From Pseudomonadota bacterium (GTDB lineage: Bacteria > Chloroflexota > UBA6077 > JAJPHF01), in assembly GCA_021325365.1 (NCBI GenBank), contig JAJPHF010000193.1:3262-67261 (forward strand): DNA of 64,000 nucleotides, given 5' to 3'. Both the position numbers and the translations under genes were made by a program. Below the pieces are notes generated by a model. The model saw only the letters and a list, made by a program, of their open reading frames with translations. It had not been told where the DNA came from and did not search any database. Positions 7,892 to 15,958 of this stretch are shown here, one piece after another. Each line of letters starts with the position of its first letter. The first letter of the stretch is position 1.

Positions 7892-8899
7892 ATGAGCGCC
7901 CGCGCCTTTGGCATCGAGCTGTACGGCTATACGGACGCCCCGACGCTGCTGGAGGAGATCCAGCTGGCCGAGCGGCTGGGCTTCGAGTCGGTCTGGCTGG
8001 GGGACTCGCAGCTCATCTGGCGCGACTTGTACGTGATGCTCGGCGCGGCCGCGGCCACCACTTCGCGCGTGGCGCTGGCGACCGGTGTGACGAACCCCGT
8101 CACGCGGCACCCGGCGGTCACGGCGAGCGCCATGATGACCATGCAGGAGCTAACGCGCTCCCGGACGATCCTGGGCGTCGGCGTCGGCTTCACGTCGCTG
8201 CGCATGATGGGCCAGGCGCCCGTGACGCGCGCGGAGCTGCGGCGCTTCGTGGCGTACGTGCGGGCACTGTGCAACGGCGAGGCGGTGCCCGGGGAGGGCG
8301 GCGAGATTCGGCTGGCTTTCGGTAAGCGCGGCGGCTGCCCGCCGGTCGTGATCCCCGCCTCTGGTCCGAAGATGCTGCGACTGGCGGGCGAGATCGGCGA
8401 CGGCGTGATGCTGCAATCGGTCGTGTTCGGCGGCGACGTGCTGGCGACGATGCAGGGCTGCGTGCGGGCCGGGCGCGAGGCGAGCGGCCGCGCCGACGCG
8501 CCGTTCCGCACCTACATCACCATCCCCTGCGCCGTGAGCCACGACCGTGCGGCGGCACTCGCGGCGGTGAAAGCGCACGTGGCGGTGGCGCTGCTGAAGC
8601 CGCAGTGGCCGGTGAGCGAGGTGTCGCGCGAGGCAGGGGCAGCGGTGCGCGCCGTCTACGACGCCTACGAGCACATGAGCCCGAGCGCGAACGCGAAGTT
8701 CGCCCAGGCGGTGCCCGACGCAGCGGTCACGGAGTTCGCGCTGGCCGGCACGCCCGCGGAGTGCATCGCGCGCAGTGAGGAGCTATTCGCGGGCGGCGTG
8801 GACGAGATCACGGTGCGGCCCTACGGCGTGAACGGCGAGTCCCGCCTGGCCGCCATGGAAGCCTTCGCCCGCGACGTCATGCAGCCGCTGCGCCGCTGA
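7892..8899 (+). CDS. LLM class flavin-dependent oxidoreductase (Mer/F420-type)
   Basis: A 335-residue TIM-barrel protein of the luciferase-like superfamily, closest in feel to methylene-tetrahydromethanopterin reductase-like enzymes. Visible markers are AERLGFESVWLGDSQ, VALATGVTNPVTRHP, RTILGVGVGF and PPVVIPASGPKMLRLAGEIGDGVML. The cofactor may be FMN or F420; the GF/GP phosphate-binding segments do not settle this. The ATG has AGGAGG 7 nt upstream. Substrate unknown. Confidence 0.87.
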   Translation: MSARAFGIELYGYTDAPTLLEEIQLAERLGFESVWLGDSQLIWRDLYVMLGAAAATTSRVALATGVTNPVTRHPAVTASAMMTMQELTRSRTILGVGVGFTSLRMMGQAPVTRAELRRFVAYVRALCNGEAVPGEGGEIRLAFGKRGGCPPVVIPASGPKMLRLAGEIGDGVMLQSVVFGGDVLATMQGCVRAGREASGRADAPFRTYITIPCAVSHDRAAALAAVKAHVAVALLKPQWPVSEVSREAGAAVRAVYDAYEHMSPSANAKFAQAVPDAAVTEFALAGTPAECIARSEELFAGGVDEITVRPYGVNGESRLAAMEAFARDVMQPLRR

Positions 8900-8938
8900 G
8901 CCGTGTCCATCCAGATATTGGGGGGGCGGGGCATTGAG

Positions 8939-9475
8939 ATGGTCCGGTGGAGTATTGCTGGGCTGATACTGCTGCTCGCGCGTAGCAGCGGTGTGGCGCT
9001 GGCATCGCCCGCCAACCAAGACACCGGCGCGGCTGATGTGCGGCCTTGCAGCGCGTCAGACCTCGACGCCTCGGCGGGATGGCAGGGCGCGACAGGCTCC
9101 ATGCTAGGCGGTGTCGTTTTTACCAACCGGAGTAGTGACCCCTGCCTGCTCACTGGCCGTCCCGTGGTCCAAATCGTGGATGGTCAAGGGGAGCCGTTGC
9201 CGGTGGTGCAAACCATCGGACGTGACGAGTCCCCAGGAGTATTGGTGATCGTCCAGCCTCAAGAGCAAGCGTTCGCCTCCATCCACTGGTGGCCACAATG
9301 GTGTCAGCCATCCCCGGTTCCGCCTCTGACGCTGCATCTCCGCCTGCCCGGTGGCTCAGAGCTGGTTGCTCCAGTTCGCAATGGCGGCACTCCGCGATGC
9401 GACGCGCCCGAGAGAATGACAACGAACTCGGTCATCAACGTGGGCACATTCCAGTGGCCGCCAAACGCCCGTTGA
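8939..9475 (+). CDS. Secreted DUF4232-domain protein
   Basis: A 178-residue exported protein. A signal peptide (VRWSIAGLILLLARSSGVALA) precedes a DUF4232 domain beginning PCSASDLDASAGWQGATGS and continuing TNRSSDPCLLTGRPVVQIVDG. Four or more Cys residues probably form disulfides. DUF4232 is found on actinobacterial and chloroflexotal surfaces; its function is unknown. ATG at 8939 was preferred to GTG at 8903 because it puts the hydrophobic segment at the N-terminus and follows a G-rich ribosome site. Downstream gene spacing (168 nt) suggests a separate unit. Confidence 0.75.
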   Translation: MVRWSIAGLILLLARSSGVALASPANQDTGAADVRPCSASDLDASAGWQGATGSMLGGVVFTNRSSDPCLLTGRPVVQIVDGQGEPLPVVQTIGRDESPGVLVIVQPQEQAFASIHWWPQWCQPSPVPPLTLHLRLPGGSELVAPVRNGGTPRCDAPERMTTNSVINVGTFQWPPNAR

Positions 9476-9643
9476 CATACTCCCGACTGCCATAGGGGCA
9501 CGAGATGCCCGCGCTACGGAGGCCCCCCTTCCTTGGTAGGGGAGGAGGGCCGGGGGGGTTACGTCCGTCGCTGGCGTCGGCCGCGCCCTGGCTGCTACCC
9601 TGCTGGGGACAGACGTAACTCTGGCGGAGGCGTGGGCGAGGCG

Positions 9644-11773
9644 ATGCGCGATCTACGGCCCCTGTTGGCGCCGCGCAGCGTAGCGATCCTGGGCGCGTCG
9701 AGCCGGCCGACAAGCGTGGCCGGGCGGCCGCTGGCGAACTTGCAGCAGGTCGGCTACGCGGGCGCCATCTACCCGATCAACCCGCAGCGCGACGAGATCG
9801 CGGGCCTGCGGAGCTACCCCAACCTGGACGCGCTGCCCGAGGTGCCCGAGCTAGCGCTCGTCGTACTGCCGCAGGCGCACGTCCTGCCAGCCGTCGAGCG
9901 CTGCGCCGCGGCGGGGGTGCGCGCGGCCATCATGATCAGCGCGGGCTTTGCCGAGGCCGGGCCGGAGGGCGTGCGGGCGCAGCAGCGCATGGGCGAGCTG
10001 GCGCGAGCGAGCGGCATGGTGCTCTGCGGCCCGAATAGCCTGGGGCTGCTGAACTACGTGGACCGCGTGCCGCTCAGCTTCACCACCGCCAGCGACATGC
10101 TGCGCGGGCCGGCGGGCCGCATCGGCTTCGTCTCGCAGAGCGGCGGGCTGATGACGACGATCGCCAACCGCGCCTGGGACGCGGGCATCGGGGTGAGCCG
10201 CGCCGTGGCGACGGGCAACGAGGCCGACCTGACAGCGGCCGAGGTGCTGGAGCACCTGGCCGACGATCCCGCCACCGACGCCTGCGTGCTGCTGCTGGAG
10301 GCGGTGCGCGACGGCCCGCGCTTCCTGGCGGTCTGCGACCGGCTGCTGGCGCGCGGCAAGCCGCTCGTCGCCTACAAGATCGGGCGCGGCGCGGCGGGCA
10401 GCGCGGCGGCCGCGTCGCACACGGGCGCGCTCGCCGGCTCGTACGCGGCGCTGCAAGCCGTGTTCCGCCAGCGCGGCGTGATCGAGGCGCAGGACATCGA
10501 GGACCTGTTCGACCTGGCGGCGGCCGCGTCGGCGGGGCGGTTCCCGGAAGGGCCGGGCGTCGCCATCATGACCTCGTCCGGCGGCGCGGGCGCCATCGCG
10601 GCCGACCAGGCGGAGGAGTGCGGCCTGCAAGTCGTGCCGTTCGGCGCGGCGACCGTCGAGCGCTTGCGGGCCCTGGTGCCCGCCTTCGGCTCGGGCGCCG
10701 TCGTCAACCCGTTCGACATCGCCGTGGCGGCGATCGAGAACGCTGCCGCGGAGAGTCAGATGGCCGCCGCGGTACTGGACGATCCGGCGGTGGACGGCCT
10801 GGTGCTCTGCACGCCGGGCGTGGGCGAGCCGGGCCGGCAGAGCGCGGCGTACCTGGCCGAGCTAGCGCCCGCGACGCCGAAGCCGATGCTGCCGGTCGTG
10901 CTGGGCGGCAGCCACGGTGCGGCGGCGCGCGAGGTGCTGCGGCGGGCGCGTGTGCCCGTGTTCGCGTCGCCGCGCAAGGCGGTGCTGGCGCTCGACGGCC
11001 TGCGCCGCTTTGATAGCGCCCGCGCCGCGCACGCCGCCGCGCCCGCGCCGAACGCCGCGCCGCTCGAGGCGCGCGTGCGCCGCCTGCTCGACAGCCTCGG
11101 CCCGCGGCCGACGGAGTACGACGCGAAGCGCTTCCTGGCGCAAGTGGGCGTGCCGGTGGTCGAGGAGTACGTGGCCGAGTCGGCCGACGCGGCGGTGCGC
11201 GCCGCCGAGCTAATCGGCTATCCGGTCGCGCTGAAGGTCCTCTCCCCCGATATCACGCACAAGACCGAGGTGGGCGGCGTGCGGCTGGGCCTGGCAGACG
11301 CGGATGCCGTGCACGCCGCCTACAACGAGGTGCTGGCGCGGGCGCGCGCCGCCGCGCCGCGGGCCGAGATCGTGGGCGCGCTGGTATCGGGCATGCTGCC
11401 GACGCCGCTGGAGCTGATCGCGGGCATCCACACCGATCCGACGTTCGGGCCGCTGGTGCTGCTCGGGCTGGGCGGTATCTGGGTGGAGGTGTTCGGCGAC
11501 GTGGCGATGCGACCGGCGCCGCTGCGCGCCGACGATCCGGCGGCGATGCTGGCGGATCTGCGCGGCGCGCGGCTGCTCGCGGGCGCCCGCGGCCTGCCGC
11601 CCGTCGCGCCGGCGGCCGTCGAGCGGCTGCTGCACGCCCTCTCGGACCTCGCGGTGGGCAGCGCGGGTCGGCTCAGCGGCGTGGACATCAACCCGCTGGT
11701 GTCCACCGCGGACGGCGAGCTGGTGGCGCTGGACGCGACGCTGTACCTGGCAGGATCGAGCGAGCGGGCCTGA
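9644..11773 (+). CDS. ADP-forming acyl-CoA synthetase (FerA-like)
   Basis: A 709-residue fused alpha-beta NDP-forming acyl-CoA synthetase. A CoA-binding Rossmann domain comes first (RSVAILGASSRPTSVAGRPLANL), then succinyl-CoA-synthetase-like domains with CGPNSLGLLNY, IGFVSQSGGLMTTI and the phospho-His segment SHTGALAGSYAA. An ATP-grasp domain follows from about 480 (GYPVALKVLSPDITHKTEVGGV, LLGLGGIWVEVFGD, DINPLV). It would make acyl-CoA from acid, CoA and ATP. Known relatives include feruloyl-CoA synthetase FerA of Sphingobium SYK-6, which belongs to this superfamily. The gene leads an operon whose next member is a FerB/HCHL-type lyase, which favours a hydroxycinnamate substrate. ATG at 9644. 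Confidence 0.9.
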   Translation: MRDLRPLLAPRSVAILGASSRPTSVAGRPLANLQQVGYAGAIYPINPQRDEIAGLRSYPNLDALPEVPELALVVLPQAHVLPAVERCAAAGVRAAIMISAGFAEAGPEGVRAQQRMGELARASGMVLCGPNSLGLLNYVDRVPLSFTTASDMLRGPAGRIGFVSQSGGLMTTIANRAWDAGIGVSRAVATGNEADLTAAEVLEHLADDPATDACVLLLEAVRDGPRFLAVCDRLLARGKPLVAYKIGRGAAGSAAAASHTGALAGSYAALQAVFRQRGVIEAQDIEDLFDLAAAASAGRFPEGPGVAIMTSSGGAGAIAADQAEECGLQVVPFGAATVERLRALVPAFGSGAVVNPFDIAVAAIENAAAESQMAAAVLDDPAVDGLVLCTPGVGEPGRQSAAYLAELAPATPKPMLPVVLGGSHGAAAREVLRRARVPVFASPRKAVLALDGLRRFDSARAAHAAAPAPNAAPLEARVRRLLDSLGPRPTEYDAKRFLAQVGVPVVEEYVAESADAAVRAAELIGYPVALKVLSPDITHKTEVGGVRLGLADADAVHAAYNEVLARARAAAPRAEIVGALVSGMLPTPLELIAGIHTDPTFGPLVLLGLGGIWVEVFGDVAMRPAPLRADDPAAMLADLRGARLLAGARGLPPVAPAAVERLLHALSDLAVGSAGRLSGVDINPLVSTADGELVALDATLYLAGSSERA

Positions 11774-11934
11774 TAAGCGCACAGAGCGATCGAATTTGAT
11801 GTAGGGTAGAGGCCGTGGCGCGGTAGCATTCCGTGCCAGACCTGCTACCGGGTTGGCGTAGACGCGCAGGATCGCGCGTGGCCGGGCAACCGTCTGGAGT
11901 AGCTTGGCCGCAGGCGCACATGGGAGAGAGGGCG

Positions 11935-12762
11935 ATGGTGGACTTCCCGCAGTACCAGAACGTGAAGGTGGAGCGCGGCGACGGCATCGGCTGGCTGTAC
12001 TTCAACCGGCCCGAGAAGCGCAACGCGATGAGTCCGCAGCTGCTCGCCGAGGGCGTGGACGCGCTGGACCGCCTGGAGGTGGACGACGAGACGCGCGTGC
12101 TGGTCCTTACCGGCGAGGGCGAGGCCTGGTCGGCGGGCATGGACCTCAAGGAGTACTTCCGCGCGCTGGACGACAAGCCGGCCGAGCGCCAGAAGGCCTC
12201 GTGGAACTCCCGCATGTTCAACCACTACCGCCTGGTGAAGTTCCCCAAGCCGACGATCGCGATGGTGAATGGCTGGTGCTTCGGCGGCGCCTGGAGCCCG
12301 CTCATCTCGTGCGACTTCGCCATCGCCGCCGAGGACGCCAAGTTCGGCCTGTCGGAGGTGAACTGGGGCATCATCCCGGGCGGCTTCGTGAGCAAGGACG
12401 TGGCCGTGGCGCTGCCCTACCGCCACCAGCTCTACTACGTGCTGACGGGCGAGACGTTCGACGCGAAGCGCGCGGTCGAGATCGGCCTGATCAACATGGC
12501 GGTGCCGCGCGACCAGCTCCGCGCGAAGACGATCGAGCTGGCGCAGCGGCTGATGAAGATCAGTCCCGCCGTGTTGCGCGCGGCGAAAGAAGGGATCCGC
12601 ACCGTCGCGAACATGGACTACGACGAGGCCTGGGACTACCTGCGGGCGAAGAACGCGGAGCTGATCAGCAGCGACCCGGAGGGCAGCCGCAACCGGGGCA
12701 TCCAGCAATTCATCGACGAGAAGAAATTCCGCCCGGGCCTCGGCCCCCAGCCGCGGTCGTAG
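11935..12762 (+). CDS. p-Hydroxycinnamoyl-CoA hydratase/lyase (feruloyl-CoA type)
   Basis: A 275-residue crotonase-fold enzyme, read as a hydroxycinnamoyl-CoA hydratase/lyase rather than a fatty-acid enoyl-CoA hydratase. Diagnostic segments are NRPEKRNAMSP, AWSAGMDLKEYFR, KPTIAMVNGWCFGGAWSPLISCD, FGLSEVNWGIIPGG and WDYLRAKN. Residues equivalent to Ser123, Glu143 and Tyr239 of the Pseudomonas enzyme appear as S121, E141 and Y235. The reaction hydrates feruloyl- or coumaroyl-CoA and cleaves it to the aromatic aldehyde and acetyl-CoA. ATG at 11935 is preceded by GGGAGAGAGGG; an ATG at 11920 is possible. No vanillin dehydrogenase is nearby. Confidence 0.85.
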   Translation: MVDFPQYQNVKVERGDGIGWLYFNRPEKRNAMSPQLLAEGVDALDRLEVDDETRVLVLTGEGEAWSAGMDLKEYFRALDDKPAERQKASWNSRMFNHYRLVKFPKPTIAMVNGWCFGGAWSPLISCDFAIAAEDAKFGLSEVNWGIIPGGFVSKDVAVALPYRHQLYYVLTGETFDAKRAVEIGLINMAVPRDQLRAKTIELAQRLMKISPAVLRAAKEGIRTVANMDYDEAWDYLRAKNAELISSDPEGSRNRGIQQFIDEKKFRPGLGPQPRS

Positions 12763-12824
12763 CGCGGGCGGCACCGAATGTTCCGTGCGCGGGCGTACGC
12801 GACGCCCCCCGAGAACGTACGCGT

Positions 12825-12846
12825 CTCGGCCGCCTCCCCGGCCGAG
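12825..12846. repeat. Stem-loop in the 260-bp gap of the acyl-CoA operon
   Basis: CTCGGCCG and CGGCCGAG form an 8-bp stem around CCTCCC, within a wider imperfect repeat (GCGTCTCG at 12821-12828, CGAGACGC at 12866-12873). It lies after the hydratase/lyase gene and before the first acyl-CoA dehydrogenase. It has no T-run. It could attenuate or stabilise the transcript. Confidence 0.45.
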
Positions 12847-13022
12847 GCAGGGCCGGCCGGGCCGGCGAGACGCCCGCACTCCCCGGGGAGAGCTGGCCCA
12901 GCCGCGTAGCAGGCGGCGCCAGGCGGGTGGGATCCGTGGGCTCCCGGGCGCAGCGACAGGCCGGGCTACGATGGTAGAGCAAGGCGTCGCCGGGAGCTGA
13001 GCCGGGAGAACAGGAGGCCCTG

Positions 13023-14159
13023 ATGGTCGATTTCGCGCTGAGCGAGCCCCAGGAGATGCTGCGCCGCACGCTGCGCGAGTTCATGCAGCGCGAGTACCCG
13101 CCCACGGCCGTGCGCGCCGCCGAGACGACCGAGCGCGGCTACGATCTGGCGATCTACCAGCGGCTCAACGACCTCGGCGTGCTCGGCCTCGGCCTGCCCG
13201 AGGAGGTGGGCGGCGCGGGCGGCAGTTGGGTCGACCTGGCCGTGTTCTACGAGGAGGCGGGGCGCGCGCTGCTCGCCAGCCCCCACCTGAGCAGCGTCGT
13301 GCTGGGCGGCGGGCTGCTCGCGCGCCACGGCAGCGCCGCCCAGCAGCAGGCGTGGCTCGCCGACCTGGCGCGCGGCGCCCGCGTGCTGGCGGTCGGCTGG
13401 CCGCTGGAAGGGGGCGAGGCCGGGCCGAGCGGCATCGAAGCGCGGCGCGACGGCGACGGCTACGTGCTGCGCGGCGAGGTCGCGCACGTCGCGGGCTACG
13501 TGGGCGCCGACGGCGTGCTGCTGGTGGCCGAGATGGCGGACACGGGCGGGCGGCAAGGGTTATTCCTGGCCGCGCCGGACACGCCCGGCCTGACGGGCAC
13601 GCGGCAGCCGCTGATGAGCGGCGAGCCGCTGGCGCGGCTGCGCCTGGACGACGCGCGCCTGGACGCCGCGGCGGCCGTGGGCGAGGCGCTGGCGCCCGCC
13701 GCCTTGTGGGGACCGCTGCTGGACGGCGCCAAGGTGGCCCTGGCCGCGTACGCGCTGGGCGCGGCGAGCGCGGCGGTGGACATGGGAGTGGCCTACGCGA
13801 AGGACCGCCAGCAGTTCGGACGCCCTATCGGCAGCTTCCAGGCGGTCCAGCACCGGCTCGCCAACCTGCAGATCCTCGTCGAGCAGGCGCGGCTGCTGAC
13901 GTACCACGCCGCCTGGCTACTCGACCAGGGCGCGGACGCGCGGCGGGCCGCGGCGATGGCGAAGCTGCGCGCCAGCATCGCCGTGCGCGAGGCCGCAACG
14001 GGGAACATTCTCGTCCACGGCGGCTACGGGTTCATGCTGGAGGCTGATCCGCAGCTCTACTACCGCCGCGCAAAGCTGCTCGAATTGGCGCTGGGCAACC
14101 CCGACGCCGAGCGGGCGCTGCTGGCGCGCGAGCACCAGCCGCTCGTCGCGGCACAGTGA
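13023..14159 (+). CDS. Acyl-CoA dehydrogenase family protein, probable non-catalytic partner subunit
   Basis: A 378-residue flavoprotein with the acyl-CoA dehydrogenase fold: N-terminal helices (LSEPQEMLRRTLREFMQ), a beta domain (VGADGVLLVAEM), and the C-terminal helical domain (VAYAKDRQQFGRPIGSFQAVQHRLAN, HGGYGFMLEADPQLYYRRAKLLELALGN). Where classic members have G-T-S-E with the catalytic Glu, this one reads GNPDAE. The second dehydrogenase downstream keeps GGGTMEMQ. The pair may form a heteromeric alpha/beta enzyme as in steroid side-chain dehydrogenases. Some acyl-CoA dehydrogenases carry their base elsewhere, so inactivity is not certain. AGGAGG precedes ATG. Confidence 0.88.
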   Translation: MVDFALSEPQEMLRRTLREFMQREYPPTAVRAAETTERGYDLAIYQRLNDLGVLGLGLPEEVGGAGGSWVDLAVFYEEAGRALLASPHLSSVVLGGGLLARHGSAAQQQAWLADLARGARVLAVGWPLEGGEAGPSGIEARRDGDGYVLRGEVAHVAGYVGADGVLLVAEMADTGGRQGLFLAAPDTPGLTGTRQPLMSGEPLARLRLDDARLDAAAAVGEALAPAALWGPLLDGAKVALAAYALGAASAAVDMGVAYAKDRQQFGRPIGSFQAVQHRLANLQILVEQARLLTYHAAWLLDQGADARRAAAMAKLRASIAVREAATGNILVHGGYGFMLEADPQLYYRRAKLLELALGNPDAERALLAREHQPLVAAQ

Positions 14160-14173
14160 GAAGCTTGTAGACG

Positions 14174-14216
14174 CGCGGTTGATGGTGTCATCCGATGGAT
14201 GACACCATCAACCGCG
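14174..14216. repeat. Perfect 20-bp inverted repeat, 3-nt loop
   Basis: Arms 14174-14193 and 14197-14216 are perfectly complementary around GAT. The element sits between the two acyl-CoA dehydrogenase genes, 28 nt before the second ATG. On RNA it would form a long hairpin just ahead of the ribosome site (GGGGAGGAGG). It may modulate expression of the second gene or stabilise the first message. Confidence 0.9.
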
Positions 14217-14243
14217 GAGTCACGGACGGGGAGGAGGCCGCGC

Positions 14244-15404
14244 ATGGACTTCTCGTTTACCCCCGAGCAAGAGCAGTTCCGCCAGGAGGTGCGCGCCTTC
14301 TGCCGCGCGGCGGTCGCGGACGAGCAGATGCGGTCGCTCATCGGCGTGGGCCACGAGGACCACGATCCAACCCTCTACCACAGGATCGCCGAGCGCGGCT
14401 GGATCGGCATGCAGTGGCCACGCGAGTACGGCGGCCAGGAGCGCAGCCGCGTGGACATGTGCATCTTCTACGAGGAGATGAACTACGCGCGCGCTCGCAT
14501 CGGCCGCTACACGGGCTCGGTGGTGTTCGTGGGCGAGTCGATCGTGACCTACGGCACGGCGCAGCAGAAGGCGGAGTTCTTGCCGCGCATCGCCCGCGGC
14601 GAGCTGACCTGCTGCTGGGGGCTGACCGAGCCGGGGTCGGGGTCCGACGCGGCGGCGCTGCAGATGCGCGCCGTCGACAAGGGCGACCACTTCGTCGTGA
14701 CGGGCCAGAAGGTGTTCACCAGCGGCGCGCATCTGGCCGACATGGGCATGTTCGCCGTGCGCACCGATCCGAGCGCGCCGAAGTACCACGGCATCAGCCT
14801 CCTGCTCATCGACATGAACAGCCCCGGCATCTCGCTGCGGCCGCTGCACACGCTCGGCGGCTGGCGCGTGAACGAGACCTATCTGGACGAGGTGGTCGTC
14901 CCGAAAGAGCGGCTGATGGGCCAGCAGAACGAGGGCTGGAAGCACGTCCTCACTACGCTGGGTTTCGAGCGCTCGGGCATCGCCAGCGTGGGCGCCGTGA
15001 TGCGCACGGCCGACGACCTGGCGGCCTACATGGCCGAGCGCGAGGCGGCGGGGCAGCCGGTGGCGCAGGCGCACAAGGACCGCTTCGCCGACCTAGTGGC
15101 GCAGCTCCACGCCGCGCGCTGGATGGGCTACCGCGTGGCGTGGATGCAGGACCAGGCGCTGCCCGACCTGGCGCGCTCGTCGATGGTGAAGGTGCTCGCC
15201 TCGGACCTGCAGCTCCACATGGCGAACCTGGTGGTGGACGTGCTGGGGCTGGACGGGCTGGTGCAGGGGCCGGAAGCGCCGCTCGACGGCCTGGCCGAGC
15301 AGCTTTACCGCGCCGCGCTGTTCCACCACCTGGGCGGCGGCACGATGGAGATGCAGCTCAACGCGATCGCGCTGCAGGGCCTGGGGCTCCCCCGCGGCGC
15401 CTGA
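14244..15404 (+). CDS. Acyl-CoA dehydrogenase (catalytic partner)
   Basis: A 386-residue acyl-CoA dehydrogenase: FTPEQEQFRQEVRAFCR at the N-terminus, flavin/substrate-binding CCWGLTEPGSGSDAAALQ, VTGQKVFTSGAHLADM, GWRVNETYLDEVVVPKERL, and GGGTMEMQLNAIALQGLGLPR at the C-terminus, where the Glu fits the catalytic-base position of GTSEI. ATG at 14244 has GGGGAGGAGG upstream; the earlier ATG at 14199 lies inside a palindrome. In this operon it could desaturate a dihydro-hydroxycinnamoyl-CoA, as HcaD is proposed to do in Acinetobacter, feeding the hydratase/lyase. That substrate is inference. Confidence 0.9.
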   Translation: MDFSFTPEQEQFRQEVRAFCRAAVADEQMRSLIGVGHEDHDPTLYHRIAERGWIGMQWPREYGGQERSRVDMCIFYEEMNYARARIGRYTGSVVFVGESIVTYGTAQQKAEFLPRIARGELTCCWGLTEPGSGSDAAALQMRAVDKGDHFVVTGQKVFTSGAHLADMGMFAVRTDPSAPKYHGISLLLIDMNSPGISLRPLHTLGGWRVNETYLDEVVVPKERLMGQQNEGWKHVLTTLGFERSGIASVGAVMRTADDLAAYMAEREAAGQPVAQAHKDRFADLVAQLHAARWMGYRVAWMQDQALPDLARSSMVKVLASDLQLHMANLVVDVLGLDGLVQGPEAPLDGLAEQLYRAALFHHLGGGTMEMQLNAIALQGLGLPRGA

Positions 15405-15428
15405 TCCTCAGCCGCGGCCGCATCCCGA

Positions 15429-15686
15429 TCAGTCGCGGTACGCGCGACCGCGCGGCCGAACGCGCAGCACGCGGATGACCCGGTGCTCGAAGTCGTAGAC
15501 GAAGCGCACGCGCCAGTCGCCGACGCGCAGCCGCCACTCGGGCTCAGTTGAGGTGAGCCGGATCACGTCACCGTATTGCGTTTCGGCGAGACGCCGCACA
15601 GCAGTTCGCACGCGTTCGGCTACCTGACGATCCATGTGACGTAAATCGCGGATGGCGGCGGGAGTCCATTCGATTCTCCAGCTCAC
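15429..15686 (-). CDS. RelE/ParE family toxin
   Basis: An 85-residue RelE/ParE-superfamily protein: WRIEWTPAAIRDLRHMDRQVAERV, then WRLRVGDWRVRFVYDFEHRVIRVLRVRPRGRAY. The basic C-terminal Arg/Tyr cluster fits an RNase-type RelE toxin acting on ribosome-bound mRNA. It starts with GTG at 15686, whose GTGA overlaps the antitoxin stop, so toxin synthesis is coupled to the antitoxin. The gene is convergent with the acyl-CoA dehydrogenase operon, 24 nt beyond its stop. Confidence 0.88.
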   Translation of the reverse strand: MSWRIEWTPAAIRDLRHMDRQVAERVRTAVRRLAETQYGDVIRLTSTEPEWRLRVGDWRVRFVYDFEHRVIRVLRVRPRGRAYRD

Positions 15687-15925
15687 CAGCCTAGCTCACG
15701 ATCCAGATCCTCGTCGGCAACATAGCCAACGCGTGCAGCCTCCTCACGCGCCTCCCGCACCGCGGCGCGCTCCTCGTCGGTCTCGGGCTCGTCGTCGATC
15801 GGGGCGGTGAGGAGCAGGCGCGCCAGCGGGTCGTCGCGCAGGGCCGCGAGGTAGCGCGCGACCTCGGGCAGGATGTCGTCGGGCAGCTCGTCGAGCAGTT
15901 GGTGGACGTCGTCTCGCGCGATCAC
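15683..15925 (-). CDS. Antitoxin of the RelE-type pair
   Basis: An 80-residue acidic protein. The N-terminal helical segment (DDVHQLLDELPDDILPEVARYLAAL) resembles DUF2281-like antitoxins and would bind DNA or dimerise. The acidic tail (DDEPETDEERAAVREAREEAARVGYVADEDL) would wrap the basic toxin. It starts with GTG at 15925 (AGAGGTG upstream) and overlaps the toxin by 4 nt. The function rests mainly on position and charge. The pair probably autoregulates. Confidence 0.8.
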   Translation of the reverse strand: MIARDDVHQLLDELPDDILPEVARYLAALRDDPLARLLLTAPIDDEPETDEERAAVREAREEAARVGYVADEDLDRELGW

Positions 15926-15958
15926 GGTAGCACCTCTAGCGGCGAATCGGCGCGGCGC

